Positions 33,161-45,420 of a stretch of DNA of 64,000 nucleotides are shown here, one piece after another. Made by a program: the position numbers and the translations under genes. Numbering within the stretch: the stretch's first letter is position 1; every line of letters begins with the position of its first letter. The DNA comes from Hyaloperonospora brassicae (Eukaryota > Oomycota > Peronosporomycetes > Peronosporales > Peronosporaceae), in contig CANTFL010001445.1 of NCBI GenBank assembly GCA_947650285.1, positions 744,001 through 808,000 of the forward strand, in the 5' to 3' direction. The notes under the pieces are model-generated. The model ran no database searches. It was not told the origin of the DNA and saw only the letters and a list, made by a program, of their open reading frames with translations.

Positions 33161-33480
33161 AGCAGTGGATCAGATATTGACTCTAGCGGATCGGATACTG
33201 ACTCGGATCAACCTAATGTGTACATGGCTGCAGCTGCGGACCGCGCTAGTACGAAGTGAAAAAATCGAACAAGAAAAGAACAATGATCGCGGAAAGTCTC
33301 AAACAATGTGTTCGCACTGTGGACCGAAGAGACATGACGATCGCGGATGTTGGAATCGACTGACGTGTAATAAGTGCGGAAGAAAGGGACGCCCTGTGGA
33401 TAAATTTTACTATGTGTGTTATGTATGCAGGAACGTCCACGATGTAGGAAAGTTTCCGGTATAACAGGTTTATAACTCGA
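33161..33480 (+). pseudogene. Gypsy-2 nucleocapsid zinc knuckles
   Basis: The first knuckle CSHCGPKRHDDRGC keeps C-x2-C-x4-H-x4-C. The second, CNKCGRKGRPVDKF, has lost His (Arg) and the last Cys (Phe). A third Cys cluster YVCYVCRNVHDVGKF is also damaged. These would bind the RNA genome. Confidence 0.8.
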
Positions 33481-35049
33481 TCTTCCACTTGTGTGTTCCT
33501 ACCAAGCACGTAAGGATGTTGCCAGAACAAGACGAGAAAATGCCAAATTATGACGCTCGCCAGGATGAAATCTGGTACTAGCCGAGCGTTCCATGCTCTC
33601 TATATATGCAATTGTGGAAGGGACGTTAATAGATGGAAGAGTTGATCATCAGGACGATCCAAATAATACATGTGATTCTTCATAGGGTCTGCGTTCCGTT
33701 TCGGGAGTTACAAGACATGATGAATATGCCCGATCACCCACCAAGATGTAACTTATCGTAGTGCCGGGCGAGTCAAGGGGATATTGGAAATACCATGCAC
33801 CATGAAAATGCTTCAACCAAGATAAAGTGGTTGGAAAGATCAATAACAAAAAGACACAATTCTACTTGACTCGGGAGATGTTTTTTTGATCGTGGACACC
33901 GCCTTTTCTCTTAATGTAGGATGTGTCATCGACGAGAATCTAAAACAGGCGTGTGTCCGGATAGGATAAAACACGTACATGACCGTACATGACGTACCAA
34001 GATCAATATCACCCTAAACGAATCGTTAGCTTATTATTTTGATGTTTGGGTGGGTGATCAAGTTGGTCAAGAAGCGATCCTGAATATGGATTTCACAGTA
34101 CCCGCACTATATATACGTCAAGGTTTTAGCTGATGGGAAGTCAATATTGCCGGATGAAGTGAGGATTCACCTAGAAGGACGCAGACCTCTGTATGGATCG
34201 TCCGTGCAGCCGATCGCGATCCCAGAACATCCTGTAGTTCTACCGGTCGATAGATAGACATAGATAAGGATCGGTAAGATCTAGTTCAACGCCAAGATGC
34301 GGGTGAGGCGCGATCAAAAATGAGTACGCACCGTAATCACCAGGATGGGTCGAACCAAGTATTGTATTTGACAAATCTCAGCGATAAGGAATTAACCTTC
34401 GACTACGGATAGGATCTAAGCTGGGTTACGGCTGCCGATATGGTGCCTAGATACCCCTGCTATGTCTCAGTTGGATCGCAACTGTACAAAGAGTGGCAGA
34501 CTATAGAATTTCAAGTGACCACAGAAAAATAGGGAGGAATACCGCAAGAATACGTTGGACAGCTTGTCGATAATTCACCATACCCTACGCCGAAAAGATT
34601 TAGAATTCGCTCAAAAAAGGATAACGTAGGAACGGACAGCTCGATCAGAGAAGAAGTAGATATTCCACGTTTTGGGCCTATACTACGTGTCATCAGCACG
34701 ACCGAGGAGAAGAGCGGAGGCGATCGAGCACTCGGGGGGGCCAAGTGAAGGAGTTAAAACAATCAAGGAAAGGGATACTAATCGGCCGCATGACGGATAG
34801 CGTGACGCAATCAACGACCTTCACGGGGATGAACGATCAACAAGCGTACTGCCTGTGGTTGATATACTTCAAGAAAAAACGACGAACGACGGAGCAGGCA
34901 ATCAGTTGAAGGATGAGACCGACCCGTCACCAGAAGTTAAGATTGATGAAGAAACATGTCCTGAGGGTGATAGAATAGATGAACAGCCAGATGTATCTAC
35001 CTATCGTCATTAAACTGGGAAGCCGTACGTCGACGATGTCGATCATCAA
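33481..35049 (+). pseudogene. Gypsy-2 protease region and linker, heavily decayed
   Basis: Segments resembling the aspartic protease domain include FLIVDTAFSLNVGCVIDE (about 33884-33935), where the DTG/DSG active site reads DTA, and DEVRIHLEGRRPLYGS (34150-34200). A linker follows. The missing Gly in the active-site triplet plus multiple stops exclude activity. Confidence 0.65.
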
Positions 35050-36130
35050 ATGGCGGTATTGCCTGACTTTGTTACGCCTACTGTTGAAGTTACATGTGAC
35101 TATATGCAGGTAGGCGATCCAGAAGTGCCGCTGACTGGAGATCAGGAACGATTAAGACAATTGATCTGGATAAACAAGTACCTTCTAATTGACAAGGGGA
35201 ACGCACTCCCTCCAGCCGCACGGTGGCAGATATGCGATATTGACGTGGGAGGAGCGATCCCGATCGCACAGAGAGTACGGCTAGTAGCGCATAAGTTTCG
35301 TGAAAAGCTAGCGAATTTGATCGAAGGACTACTATCGGCCAAGATTTTCCGACCTTCCACATCACCATGGAATTCGCCGTTTGTTGTGATTATCAAGAAT
35401 AATGGCAGAGACATTTGATTATGTATCGATTATCGATGGGCAGATCAGCTGACAAGGCTGATGGTTTATCCAATGCCGTTGATCTGCGAACTGATACAAG
35501 ACATGGACAAAGCGATGTGATGACGGAACGAGTAAGAAGGATTTCCGCATTCATCACGCCGTCAGGCTTGTTTGACTGTCTAAGGATGTCGTTTGAGTTA
35601 AAAAAAATGATCTACAAATTGACCAACACATGATCGACGGCGCATTGTATGACTATTTGAAGATCGTTGCTGATTCAAATTACTTCTCTATGCATCCGAA
35701 TAAACAAATCGATGTGTTCACAGAAGGAGAACCGGACACCAATCAAACATCTTCTTTGCGAATTCGAAGATCGTAGACCGATAACCGACTGATTCCGGCT
35801 ACATCGTGGACAGCTTTATACGAAAGCGTAGAGGTATTGCTACGTGTAAGCGGCAAGTGTAAACTTGCCGATCAGCTTGACCAAATGTTTTTGGGGACGG
35901 CGCAAGGTGAATTATCTCGGTCTTCAATTATCACTTGCTAGGTTGAAAGATCACCCGAACGATCTCGGATCGCTGGTTAATAACCCATGTCCTTTAACGC
36001 TGCGGTCGACGAAGCCGGTTTTAGATAGTTGAATTACTATAGCCTATTCATTGAAGACTTTGCGATATATGCATCAGTCATATACGAATTACGCGAAGCA
36101 GATTCCCACGATATATGACGCATGATAAGA
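35050..36130 (+). pseudogene. Gypsy-2 reverse transcriptase relic
   Basis: 35050-35418 encodes the RT N-terminal part (GNALPPAARWQICDIDVGGA, then PSTSPWNSPFVVIIKNNG). The fingers/palm motif continues as CIDYRWADQ-like and MVYPMPLICELIQDMDKA in another frame. The catalytic YxDD box at 35774-35785 reads stop-Thr-Asp-Asn: the Tyr codon is TAG and the second Asp is Asn. The thumb-like segment FWGRRKVNYLGLQLSL is near 35890-35940. Non-functional. Confidence 0.82.
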
Positions 36131-37500
36131 TGAAGTTGTCAACACGGAACGAAAAAAGGATTGACGATCGGAAGTGTCGAGGGGATACCGATCCTGATCA
36201 TATCTGTGTTACAGGGGTCGATCTAAAAGCTTAAGATCGTAAAGGTCAAGTTGATAGCGATCCAGATCGTATCTGTGTAACAGGAGGCAATCAAAAAAAT
36301 TTGCGTTACAGGCGGCAAATTAAACTTAACGGACATAAATCGATGGAAGAAAGCGATGCTGTTGTTCACCATTTTTGTGAAGGATGAGATCGCTAAGACT
36401 CCGATTCCTAAACATTATGATCCGGACCTTTATCCATTGATCGTTGTTTATGCTAGTTAATGGGTAGTATTTGCTGCTTTTCTACAAGAACACGATGAAA
36501 TTTACTGGTCCGTAACGTTCAGAAGCCGAACGTTAAACCTCAACAAAAAAGTAAAATATAAAATGGTGGAAAATAAAGTCTTATCTCTGCTGCGCATCCT
36601 GTATATCGGCTACAATATGTTGATTTCACGAGAAGTCAAGGTTTTTAAGCTTCATTCGACGTTGGCCTGGTTGCTACAATATTCGGGTCTAAAATAGGAC
36701 GCTAGAGATATGGTAGGCGTTGTTATCGAACTGGGTGTCGGAGGTCAAAAAGTGTGAAAAGAGAGCAGATGAAATACTGGGTACACTCGCTGCCAGGATT
36801 TCTCCGCGCGAAGAGGTTGATGAGATGTTGATCGCGATCGCCTCTTAGAAACAGCCGAAACATACAAAAAGTATGCCACCACCCACGGTGGAGGAGATAG
36901 AAAGTCTTTGGGTGGTCAATTTCGATGGTTGGCCCGAATCAAACGAAAAGGAGGGAAGTATAGTGCAATATAATGGAAGCTCCCAGAAGGAACGATAGTG
37001 ACTGCTGCAGCCGAATATGCGGCGGACTTGACAGTTAATGAGTTTGAGTATCGTGGACTGCTACTAGGTTTCGATCTCCTGGCCGATCAGATGCGGGGGT
37101 GTATCATTATTTGTATTAATTTAAACTTAGTGATCAGGCAGACGCGCGGATAAATCGATTGCAAAGCGCCCGGATTGCAGTTGATACGTCATAAGGCTAT
37201 GGAGAAACTCCGATCGTAACCGATCCATGAATATGCAATATGAAGAGGGACTGGGATCAAAGTGCCGATCGACTGGCAATCAAAGCTTTGCAACAAGAGA
37301 AGGACACGATCGCCTTATCCGACCTATATCGTCAGAATGTAAGTTCGTTGAACCGATTGGACGAATTGTTGACACCCAAAAGTGTGATCAAGTCGTGAAA
37401 ATAGCTGCCGTCACAGTGTCATCCGTAAGGAAACGGCGATAGCCTAAAGTACTGCAAGCGTGATTTGTACGTCAGGTCAGAATCGAGCGAATCAATCAAT
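36131..37500 (+). pseudogene. Gypsy-2 RNase H / connection relic
   Basis: Fragments resembling the RNase H domain include PIPKHYDPDLYPLIVVYAS (about 36400-36455) and a later LWVVNFDGWPESNEKEGS (36910-36957), the position of the first catalytic Asp. The spacer near 37000-37140 has YAADLTVNEFEYRGLLLGF. Degraded by many stops. Confidence 0.65.
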
Positions 37501-38740
37501 CACAGAAGGAGGAGAGCTGGATCGACAACCTGAAGATATTCTTGATCAAGGAAAAAACAAAGTTGAGTGCTGAAGAGGCGAAGCTATGTGCTCGGATCGC
37601 GACATAATATGAGGTAGACGAAAGCGGGTTATTGTTTTTTGGCCCCCATTCAACGGAAGATCCAGACATTTGCGTGGAGCTGGTTCGTTTATAAATACCG
37701 GGATTACTGCAGCAAGATTTCCCACATCACTACCATACAAGTCTGGAGCGCGGTCACCAAGGGATAGTCAGAACGTACCAACGAATCCGGTCTTACTTTC
37801 ACTGGAGAGAGATATCGGAGTGTTCAGCATTATGTGGGAGAATGTGTTGACTGCACGACGGGGAAAGAAAAACCTGTTCTTCGAGGCAAATCTCCGGGGA
37901 GTGTCCAAGCCACTTCCCCTATTATAATAATCCCGATGGATCACATTCCGTCACAACCGCAATCTTTTAAAAGAAACATAGAGTTTTTGTTTTGGGTGTA
38001 TATGTTCTCATGGTACGTGATCGCCAAGGCGAGTACCTCCAGAAATGCACAAACGATCGCTGATAGTTTCGAGGAGTGGGTGTTTTGAAGATTTGAGGCC
38101 AGTGAAGCGATCCGCCATGACCGAGAGCCAGGATTCATGTCCTATTTCTTCCGAGCGTGTAATCGGATCGCGGGGCAAAAACAACGTGCAACTATTGCGT
38201 ACTGACCTCAAGCGAATGGAGCAGCAAAAAGGATGGTGCAAACACTTACGAAAGATTGAAGATTTATGAAACGGATTGGGATCAGAAAGACTGGAACGAA
38301 TACGCAGAGAGGTTGACGTTCGCCATTAATACGGCACAAAATCGTGTACGTAGTAATACTCCATTCTATCTGATCCACGTTTGGGACCCAAGATCGACGC
38401 TGGAAGCTTTGCCATTGGGTACCACTAAACGCCGGAAAACAAACCACGAAGGTGGCGTTACCATATACAAAGTCAATACCAACGAGCGAGAGAAGTCGTA
38501 AACGATCGTCTACGGATCACAATCTAGGATCAGGCCGATCGACACATACTGAGGAAAAAATCGCACGATATCGAGGGTGGATCGCAAGTATGGCTCTGAT
38601 TGGATCGAGTGAAATAAGAATATACCCGAAAGCTGGTCCATATGTGTTATGGACCATTCCGGTAATATAACTTTGCGAAAGACACTTGGTGCGGTTGGAG
38701 ATTTGAGATACTCCGTACCGACTATTTCCATAGTACATAT
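37501..38740 (+). pseudogene. Gypsy-2 integrase relic
   Basis: The zinc-binding end is visible as YVGECVDCTTGKEKP (about 37828-37870). The core has PMDHIPSQ (first Asp, about 37935) and RHDREPGFMS (second Asp, about 38118). At the catalytic Glu the sequence reads QANGAAKRM: Lys (38227-38229) replaces Glu. RLTFAINTAQNRVRSNTPFY follows at 38310-38370. Stops and frameshifts occur throughout. Confidence 0.82.
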
Positions 38741-39130
38741 ATCTAAGGTTTAGTGGGTGAAGATCTTCCCGGATTGATCGGAATCCAGCTTAATGTTGAG
38801 GATGCGAATCGCTTTGATATCGAAGAAGCCATTCTGCCGAAAGACATCTGGGAATGCACATTGGATGAAGATGAATTTGAAGTTGAGAAGATGATGTATG
38901 TGCGATCCTGCAGAAAGACCCGTTTTGAAAGTGTCCAACGCCAGTATTTGGTGCAATGGAAATCGATCTGGTGACCCGACATGGATAGACGAGGTAGACT
39001 TGAACTGTGGGGTCTTGCTACAAGAGTTCGCTCGCGATCGAGTCAGCAAGAATAGGTCCGAGGAGATGCAATCATTCGAAGAAGCGGTGGATGAATATCA
39101 GATGTGCCGAATTGGAATTTGCTCGCAATA
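38741..39130 (+). pseudogene. Gypsy-2 chromodomain
   Basis: The 38753-38974 frame contains EFEVEKMMYVRSCRKTRFES and QRQYLVQWKSIW. The next frame continues DPTWIDEVDLNCGVLLQEF (38974-39030). This is the aromatic-cage type chromodomain (YLVQWKGY-like) that chromoviral integrases use to reach chromatin. One frameshift (near 38972) interrupts it. Confidence 0.85.
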
Positions 39131-40849
39131 AGGTTGCGGAGGGAGAACTAAGAAAGGTGAGGTGTGTGGCGATCTCGGGTTTCAAAACCCGATCGCAGTA
39201 GATATATATTAAAAGGAGAATGGAATGAATGTATGTGACAATCTACGAAGAAGAAATAGATGGAGATATACTAAAAAATAAATGAAAAGACTGCTGAATC
39301 GCTATGGACTACTTTGAAAAAACTTGCTGGACATGTGGGCCATCGACGACCCTGAGCAATCCTCAATGCGGGATCAAAACTAGTTTCGCCAGGGTTCAGC
39401 TGAGTCCAAACGCGCTAAGGGTGAGATTAGGCTGTCAGTATTCTACTGTGGATCTCCCAAAACCGGATACCACGGACGGATCTCAACCGGAGAAGGGAGA
39501 TGCATAAGTAGAATCTAGGAACAACTTCAGGTATCGATGTCTGTCGATCATCACCTGAAGGATGAAACTCAGCACTGTTTTCCACCGGGGTCCGGATCGC
39601 GACCGACGCTATTTGTGCGACTTGTAAAGCCGTTCCAGCTTCGGATCACGTTCAACTCATTAGATTGGCATGTGCAAGGCGTAGGTTGCTTCCCATAGAG
39701 CCTGCCGGTGCCAATTTTTGAAGTCGGGATACAAATTCGACAACTCAGTGAACCAACCAGTCGCGCGAAAAGATACAGGTGGTACTTGGTTCCGATAGTG
39801 GTTAAAGAGCTCTTGATGGTACAGCGCCGACACTTGTGCATAGGTGACGAAACGTGGAATCTACACGGATTCATGCGGCGCAGTTTTGTACCGGGGAGCA
39901 GTGGGGATCGGAAAGATGTACCCCTTCGGCCGCTTCAGATGCTTGGACAGGATATACACATCAAGTTCCGCCACGCAAGTCAAGCTGACACGACGGGCCG
40001 ACAACGGGTGTACTTAGAGATGGGACCGCGGTACCTGGGAAAACATTGACTGCAGGGTACCCGGTTCGGGGCCAAACTGTTGTACTTAGCTAACGGGGGC
40101 AGGACATTCTCGGCGTCCCTCGTGTCACTGGGCATGCTGACCGATCCATCAGAGTCGCTGGACGCTTTGCCGAAGAAGTCCGCTTTCGAGCCTGGATGCT
40201 TCTCAGATTGTGCAGGTCCACTAGAACAGGAGGGCAATCGAGACTTGAAAACTGGGGGATTTCACGATGATTGGGGCAGTAGTCGATCGCGACAAAGGAG
40301 GAGCATTGCTCGACAATACACGGCGTCGCAACGAAGAGCGCTATTTGGACAAGACGGTCAGTGTTCCTCTCCGGAGTGGATAAATGGATCTCTTTACGAG
40401 GAAGACAGACTGCCTGCAAGACGCTTCTGTGCCCGAGTGCCTCCTGCTTGGGGGGCGGATCGGGTTTACCCGAGATTCCCTGTGTCAACGAAACTCGTGC
40501 AGATCCTGGAATAGCGTACAACACGTCGGGGAGAGACGATCCAGAAGATCGAGCAGATACGGAGGGTGTTTCAGCGGTTCCGACAGATTCAGCCGATATC
40601 ACTGTCCAGTGGATCGGATGGACTTTCCAGCTGGCCTGACAGGTGTTGTTACCACCGGCACTAATCCGGATCGCTCCGACTTGGTTGCGCGTGGAAGCTT
40701 GATCGAGAATCCGTGTTCAGCAGGTCTGAATCGCTTGCTGGTTTGTGATGGGGTAGAAGTAGTAGACGGTACCCCCAAGAAAAGTTCCGGAAGCCAACTG
40801 AGGCAAGCGGGTCCGAATCACGTCGCGATCGCGACAGGCAGAGACATAC
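39131..40849. other. Gypsy-2 3' region without assigned gene
   Basis: Open frames on both strands (40090-40602 minus, 170 codons; 40384-40995 plus, 203 codons) overlap and cannot be assigned. The minus-strand frame may be the C-terminal part of the antisense gene described next. Confidence 0.35.
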
Positions 40850-41410
40850 TTCTGTTTCTAGCCCAAGACCTGACCGCGAAGGCGATCCGCCTTGGCTTCA
40901 CGGTCCGCGAGGTCCGATCACAGCCGCTGCAGCTCTACTTCAATGCGCTCACGTTTGCGAAGATGGCCGTGTTAAGATTTCGACAAGTCTTATAACGCCG
41001 TTTTGACCACTCCAGGTTTCTTTTTGGCTTTTCTCAGAAGTATTTTATACTTGTAAGTCTTAGCCTTCGCAGTGGGGAGATTTCTGCCCGTGTTTTGTTC
41101 CGCGGCAGCCAGACACGAGGTAAACGTCTCCACATGATGTCGAGCGGAAGCCGATTCGTATACCCGCCGATATTTTTCGCGTTGCAAGACCGCTTTGACT
41201 TAAAAAAAAAGTCTTTAACCTCTGGACATCGCCAGCTTGACTCGCGCGTCAGACTAGCCACGCTTGAAAATTACTCGATTTCTGGATCAGATCCTGGTGA
41301 TCGTTCCAGAGCTGGTTATAGCGCCGCTGGAAATAAGCCGCCAAGCGCGAGGCAATCTCGACGTATCATTGCAATTCCGCCTGAGCCAGCCGATCTTCAA
41401 CTTCGGGTTG
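40850..41410 (-). pseudogene. Gypsy-2 antisense coiled-coil coding relic
   Basis: On the strand opposite to pol, about 1.7-2.4 kb downstream of the chromodomain, protein-like coiled-coil segments occur. One is EVEDRLAQAELQ, stop, YVEIASRLAAYFQRRYN, LWNDHQDLIQKSSNFQAWL (about 41408-41270). After frame changes another reads RKRERIEVELQRL, stop, SDLADREAKADRLRGQ (about 40960-40865). Regular Leu/Ala spacing and many charged residues support coding on this strand. Product and function are unknown. Confidence 0.5.
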
Positions 41411-41735
41411 TGAGATGCTTCCTTCTAGTAGTGAAAGTCGCCCTCTGCCTAAAGGACAGTTTGGTGGTACAGGACCGCGATACTCGAGTTAAGAGTCTCG
41501 CAATCCACCAGGGACGAAGCGGTCACCCGAGTAGAGGGGGAAATGGTACGCCTACCACCAGAAGAAACCGGCGGTGAGATTGAAGGATGTATGGGTTAAA
41601 CAGTCCCCGAAGCAAGAACAGGACACGCCACCGAGCTGCAAGGTACAGACAATGCAGGTGCATGGACGCCACGGGGTACACATTCGATCAAAACAGTATG
41701 CCGATTGCCGGTGCCGGGAAAGCTTAATGGAGAAG

Positions 41736-42952
41736 TGCAGAGATAGAATGATGGAAAGTTTTGATCGTGCGAGCCGCCTTAAGTGCGAAACCTATTCGAT
41801 TGGTGGAGCGCACTCGGAGATGGGCCCGTTGGCATGAGTGATGGGATCAAACGACTGAGTGACAGAAAACGACGGTCTAACTTATGCGGATTGGTCTACC
41901 TAACGGTCAAGAAGAAGTATGGTCAAGGATCGGCGATTGACAGATCACGATCCGCGATCAAGGACTTGGATCACCAAGCTACAAGGACAGGCTTACTCAA
42001 GAGGTGAACAACATCTGGATTACGAAATCAGTAACGAACAATGGATGATGGGTGGATATGGAGGCATGCCGGAGGAGCGGATCATCAAGCATGCGAATTT
42101 TCAGAAGCGACAGCGATCCGACCGTAAATTTCCGATCGGAGACGCAAAATATTGACCGCGATCTATCATGAGTGCGTATCACTTGATTGTGTGAGCACAT
42201 AATTGGCGCGGACCACATACCGCGATCCACCACCCGAGCGATCCACTACCTGAGCGATCCGCTACCCAAGCGATCCGCTACCCGAGCGATCCGCTACCCG
42301 AGCGATCCGCTACCCGAGTATCTGCTGTGGACTACATGATGCAAGAAGTGAATTGCATAGACGGACGATACGCAACATCTGACCTAGCGAACAGATATGC
42401 ATAGGATTTGGGTTTTGTTGGTCGACATTCAACAGAATCGAATTTGCAACGAAAGACACGCGTCGACTTCTCCCGGGCAGGATCTTTGGCCTCCAGTCGA
42501 ATAGAGAGGTACCCGTTTCTTTACAAACTTCGCCTTTGGATTGTTTAGCCAGGCGGAACGTCAATTCTCACCCCCCAAACTGCGATCGTACGCAGGGAAC
42601 CTTACGGTTCGGATTCAAGATCGCGAGACGACTCAAGTGGTCAAAAGGATCGCGTATCAAGCATAACACATGTACAAAGGCGACTCTGGGAGAGCTCCCA
42701 AGTATACACGCGATCGAGTAAAGCATTTCCACTCAATCCACCCCTACGTTTGACCTGGTGAAGAATTTCCACCCGATCGGCCCCTATACCTAAAACGGTC
42801 AAGTTCAGCCTCAGCTTAAGTCCACCAAGTAGAGCGCAACCCGCCCCACCGACGGGTACACAAGCTGAGCAAGAACACACAGAGCACGAAATTGGAGTAC
42901 CCCCTCCGTTCGTCGGTCGTCCGGGCGACAGTGGAGAGTCGGGATCGCTTCA
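41736..42952 (+). repeat. Gypsy-2 3' LTR (copy 2)
   Basis: 1217 bp, direct repeat of 29940-31145. At most diagnostic sites it agrees with the inverted copy 3, not with copy 1. Its end directly abuts the terminal inverted repeat of the DDE transposon at 42953. Confidence 0.8.
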
Positions 42953-44220
42953 GGAAATGAGTGATCAATGCTCCACCACATAGACATCTCGTTGATGAAA
43001 TGATAGAGACAAGACCGTCGCCAGTTATTTGAAAAGGCGTCCTAAAAGTTGTTTAACCAGTCCAGTTACTAGCAAGTATCAAAATGACCCTCGTATTCGG
43101 CTGATGAAGAAGGCAATATATGGTCCGATTCATAAACTCCAGACATGGGACACCTGGCTTTATGCGGAATTGGGGGTCTAGTTTGACCGAATTCGCACAG
43201 CTGGGTTATAGTTTAGCTAAATGGTGTTGCGATTAGCAGCTAAAACAATTCTGAGAACGTCACAAGGTAAATTTCATTCAGCCTTTTGTGATCTTCTCAG
43301 TGGAAAACGCTTGACGAGCGCATCACACCAAGATGAATTCATTCTTTTCAAGATTTTAACAACATCGTTATTCACACCTAGACTAGCAAAATTATGTCAA
43401 GCCCATCCATATATGTCCAAATTGAAAAAAAGAGTCTGCTACCATCTTGGCCAAGTTGCGCTTAATTTAAAAGTGGCAAAACGGAAGAAGCTTATGTTGA
43501 AAGTATCGACGTAACTCATTTTTCGTCAATGTTGAAAATGGAAAGACACTATAGTTTGCTGGGGTTTCGAGACAACGAAAACGTGAAATATGCTGATGTT
43601 GCCTCAGGTGGTGTTGGAATGAATACGGTGGTTCGAAGAAGAGTCGGATAATTTTCAAGACTTGAGCCAGCGTATATGTTTTATTGAAACGAATCACGAA
43701 ATTATTTGTTTCGTGTCATACTGGACAATGTACTAGGCGTATTCTATCGACCCCGACCGAAATGATGGATCGGCAAGCAGGAAATGATACAGTGTCTATA
43801 AGGGCGTCGGGTAATGTACCCAGATAGTGGTGGTGAACAGCGGGTTCTATTTATGGACAACTGTGGTGGCCACAACCAGATTCTATAACAACAATCCACG
43901 TTACAACATCTCAACGCAAAGATTCGGAAACCCCACAAGAATTCAACCCGTTTGTACAGCCTTGTGACTCATGGAACACACAAAAGATCAAGTAGGTGTG
44001 GACAAATAAGTGGGAGTTGGACAAAGTGCGTTTGATTGAGCACGGGGCTTGGCGGTCTGGTCCTAGATCGTCCGGCAAGTTGTCTAACACTGGCAAGTTT
44101 TTTTGACAAGGGCTGCTGAATACGTGCGTGCCGTAAATTCAAAGACAGACAAGAATGAATTGTCCTATGCACGCGATGCAATGATTTGATGCTGTAGTGG
44201 GGTAATGATCACTCATTTCC
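42953..44220 (+). mobile_element. DDE DNA transposon between two inverted LTR copies
   Basis: Perfect 15-bp inverted repeats GGAAATGAGTGATCA (42953-42967) and its complement (44206-44220) extend imperfectly through a CCAC-rich stretch for about 15 bp more. Inside is a transposase relic. LTR sequence adjoins both ends in opposite orientations (see findings). Confidence 0.75.
43221..44180 (+). pseudogene. DDE-superfamily transposase relic
   Basis: The first frame (43221-43514, 97 codons) gives the N-terminal part. Later frames give a DDE core: RVLFMDNCGGHNQ (about 43830-43870, with the second catalytic Asp), QEFNPFVQPCDSWNTQKIK (about 43937-43990) and VWTNKWELDKVRLIEHGAW. This is the pogo-like family whose core reads LFMDNCGGH and LPPNATDLVQPADSFVIQKIK. 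Several stops and frame changes make it inactive. Confidence 0.78.
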
Positions 44221-45416
44221 TGAGGCGATCCCGACTCTCCGCTGTCTCCCGGACGACCGACGAACGGAGGGGGTACTCCAATTTCGTGCTCTGTGTGTTC
44301 TTGCTCAGCTTGTGTACCCGTCGGTGGGACGGGTTGCGCTCTACTTGGTGGACTTAAGCTGAGGCTGAACTTGACCGTTTTAGGGATAGGGGCCGATCGG
44401 GTGGAAATTCGTCACCAGGTCAAACGTAGGGGTGGATTGAGTGGAAATGCTTTACTCGATCGCGTGTATACTTGGGAGCTCTCCCAGAGTCGCCTTTGTA
44501 CATGTGTTATGCTTGATACGCGATCCTTTTGACCACTTGAGCCGTATCGCGATCTTGAATCTAAATCGTAAAGTTCCCTGCGTCCAATCGCAGTTTGGGG
44601 GGTGAGAATTGACGTTCCGCCTGGCTAAACAATCCAAAGGCGACGTTTGTAAAGAAACGGGTACCTCTCTATTCGACTGGAGGCCAAAGATCCTGCCCGG
44701 GAGAAGTCGACGCGTGTCTTTCGTTGCAAATTCGATTCTGTTGAATGTCGACCAACAAAACCCAAATCCTATGCATATCTGTTCGCTAGGTCAGATGTTG
44801 CGTATCGTCCGTCTATGCAATTCACTTCTTGCATCATGTAGTCCACAGCAGATACTCGGGTAGCGGATCGCTCGGGTAGCGGATCGCTCGGGTAGCGGAT
44901 CGCTCAGGTAGTGGATCGCTCGGGTGGTGGATCGCGGTATGTGGTCCGCGCCAATTATGTGCTCACACAATCAAGTGATACGCACTCATGATAGATCGCG
45001 GTCAATATTTTGCGTCTCCGATCGGAAATTTACGGTCGGATCGCTGTCGCTCCTGAAAATTCGCATGCTTGATGATCCGCTCCTCCGGCATGCCTCCATA
45101 TCCACCCATCATCCATTGTTCGTTACTGATTTCGTAATCCAGATGTTGTTCACCTCTTGAGTAAGCCTGTCCTTGTAGCTTGGTGATCCAAGTCCTTGAT
45201 CGCGGATCGTGATCTGTCAATCGCCGATCCTTGACCATACTTCTTCTTGACCGTTAGGTAGACCAATCCGCATAAGTTAGACCGTCGTTTTCTGTCACTC
45301 AGTCGTTTGATCCCATCACTCATGCCAACGGGCCCATCTCCGAGTGCGCTCCACCAATCGAATAGGTTTCGCACTTAAGGCGGCTCGCACGATCAAAACT
45401 TTCCATCATTCTATCT
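44221..45416 (-). repeat. Inverted copy of the Gypsy-2 LTR (copy 3)
   Basis: Reverse complement of the 1.2-kb LTR, from TGAGGCGATCCC (44221) to CTATCT (45416), where the last few bases of the LTR are lost. It is either a solo LTR or the second arm of a larger inverted structure. Confidence 0.85.
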
Positions 45417-45420
45417 ATGG

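Larger units (their letters stand above)
29940..42952 (+). mobile_element. Gypsy-2: decayed Ty3/Gypsy chromodomain retrotransposon, 13 kb
   Basis: Two direct 1.2-kb repeats with TG and CA ends flank gag, protease, RT, RNase H, integrase and chromodomain relics in that order. About 2.7 kb of 3' sequence has antisense coding remnants. A purine-rich AATGGAGAAG lies directly before the 3' LTR (polypurine tract). No matching 5-bp target duplication is found (AAAAG against GGAAA), because the 3' LTR directly adjoins a DNA transposon. Many stops and frameshifts occur throughout, so it is dead. Confidence 0.85.

Noticed and set aside
41736..45416. Treating the three 1.2-kb copies purely as terminal inverted repeats of one DNA transposon
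   Set aside because: Copies 1 and 2 have TG/CA ends, a polypurine tract before copy 2, and a complete gag-pol order between them, which fits LTRs better. The alternative is kept as a finding.
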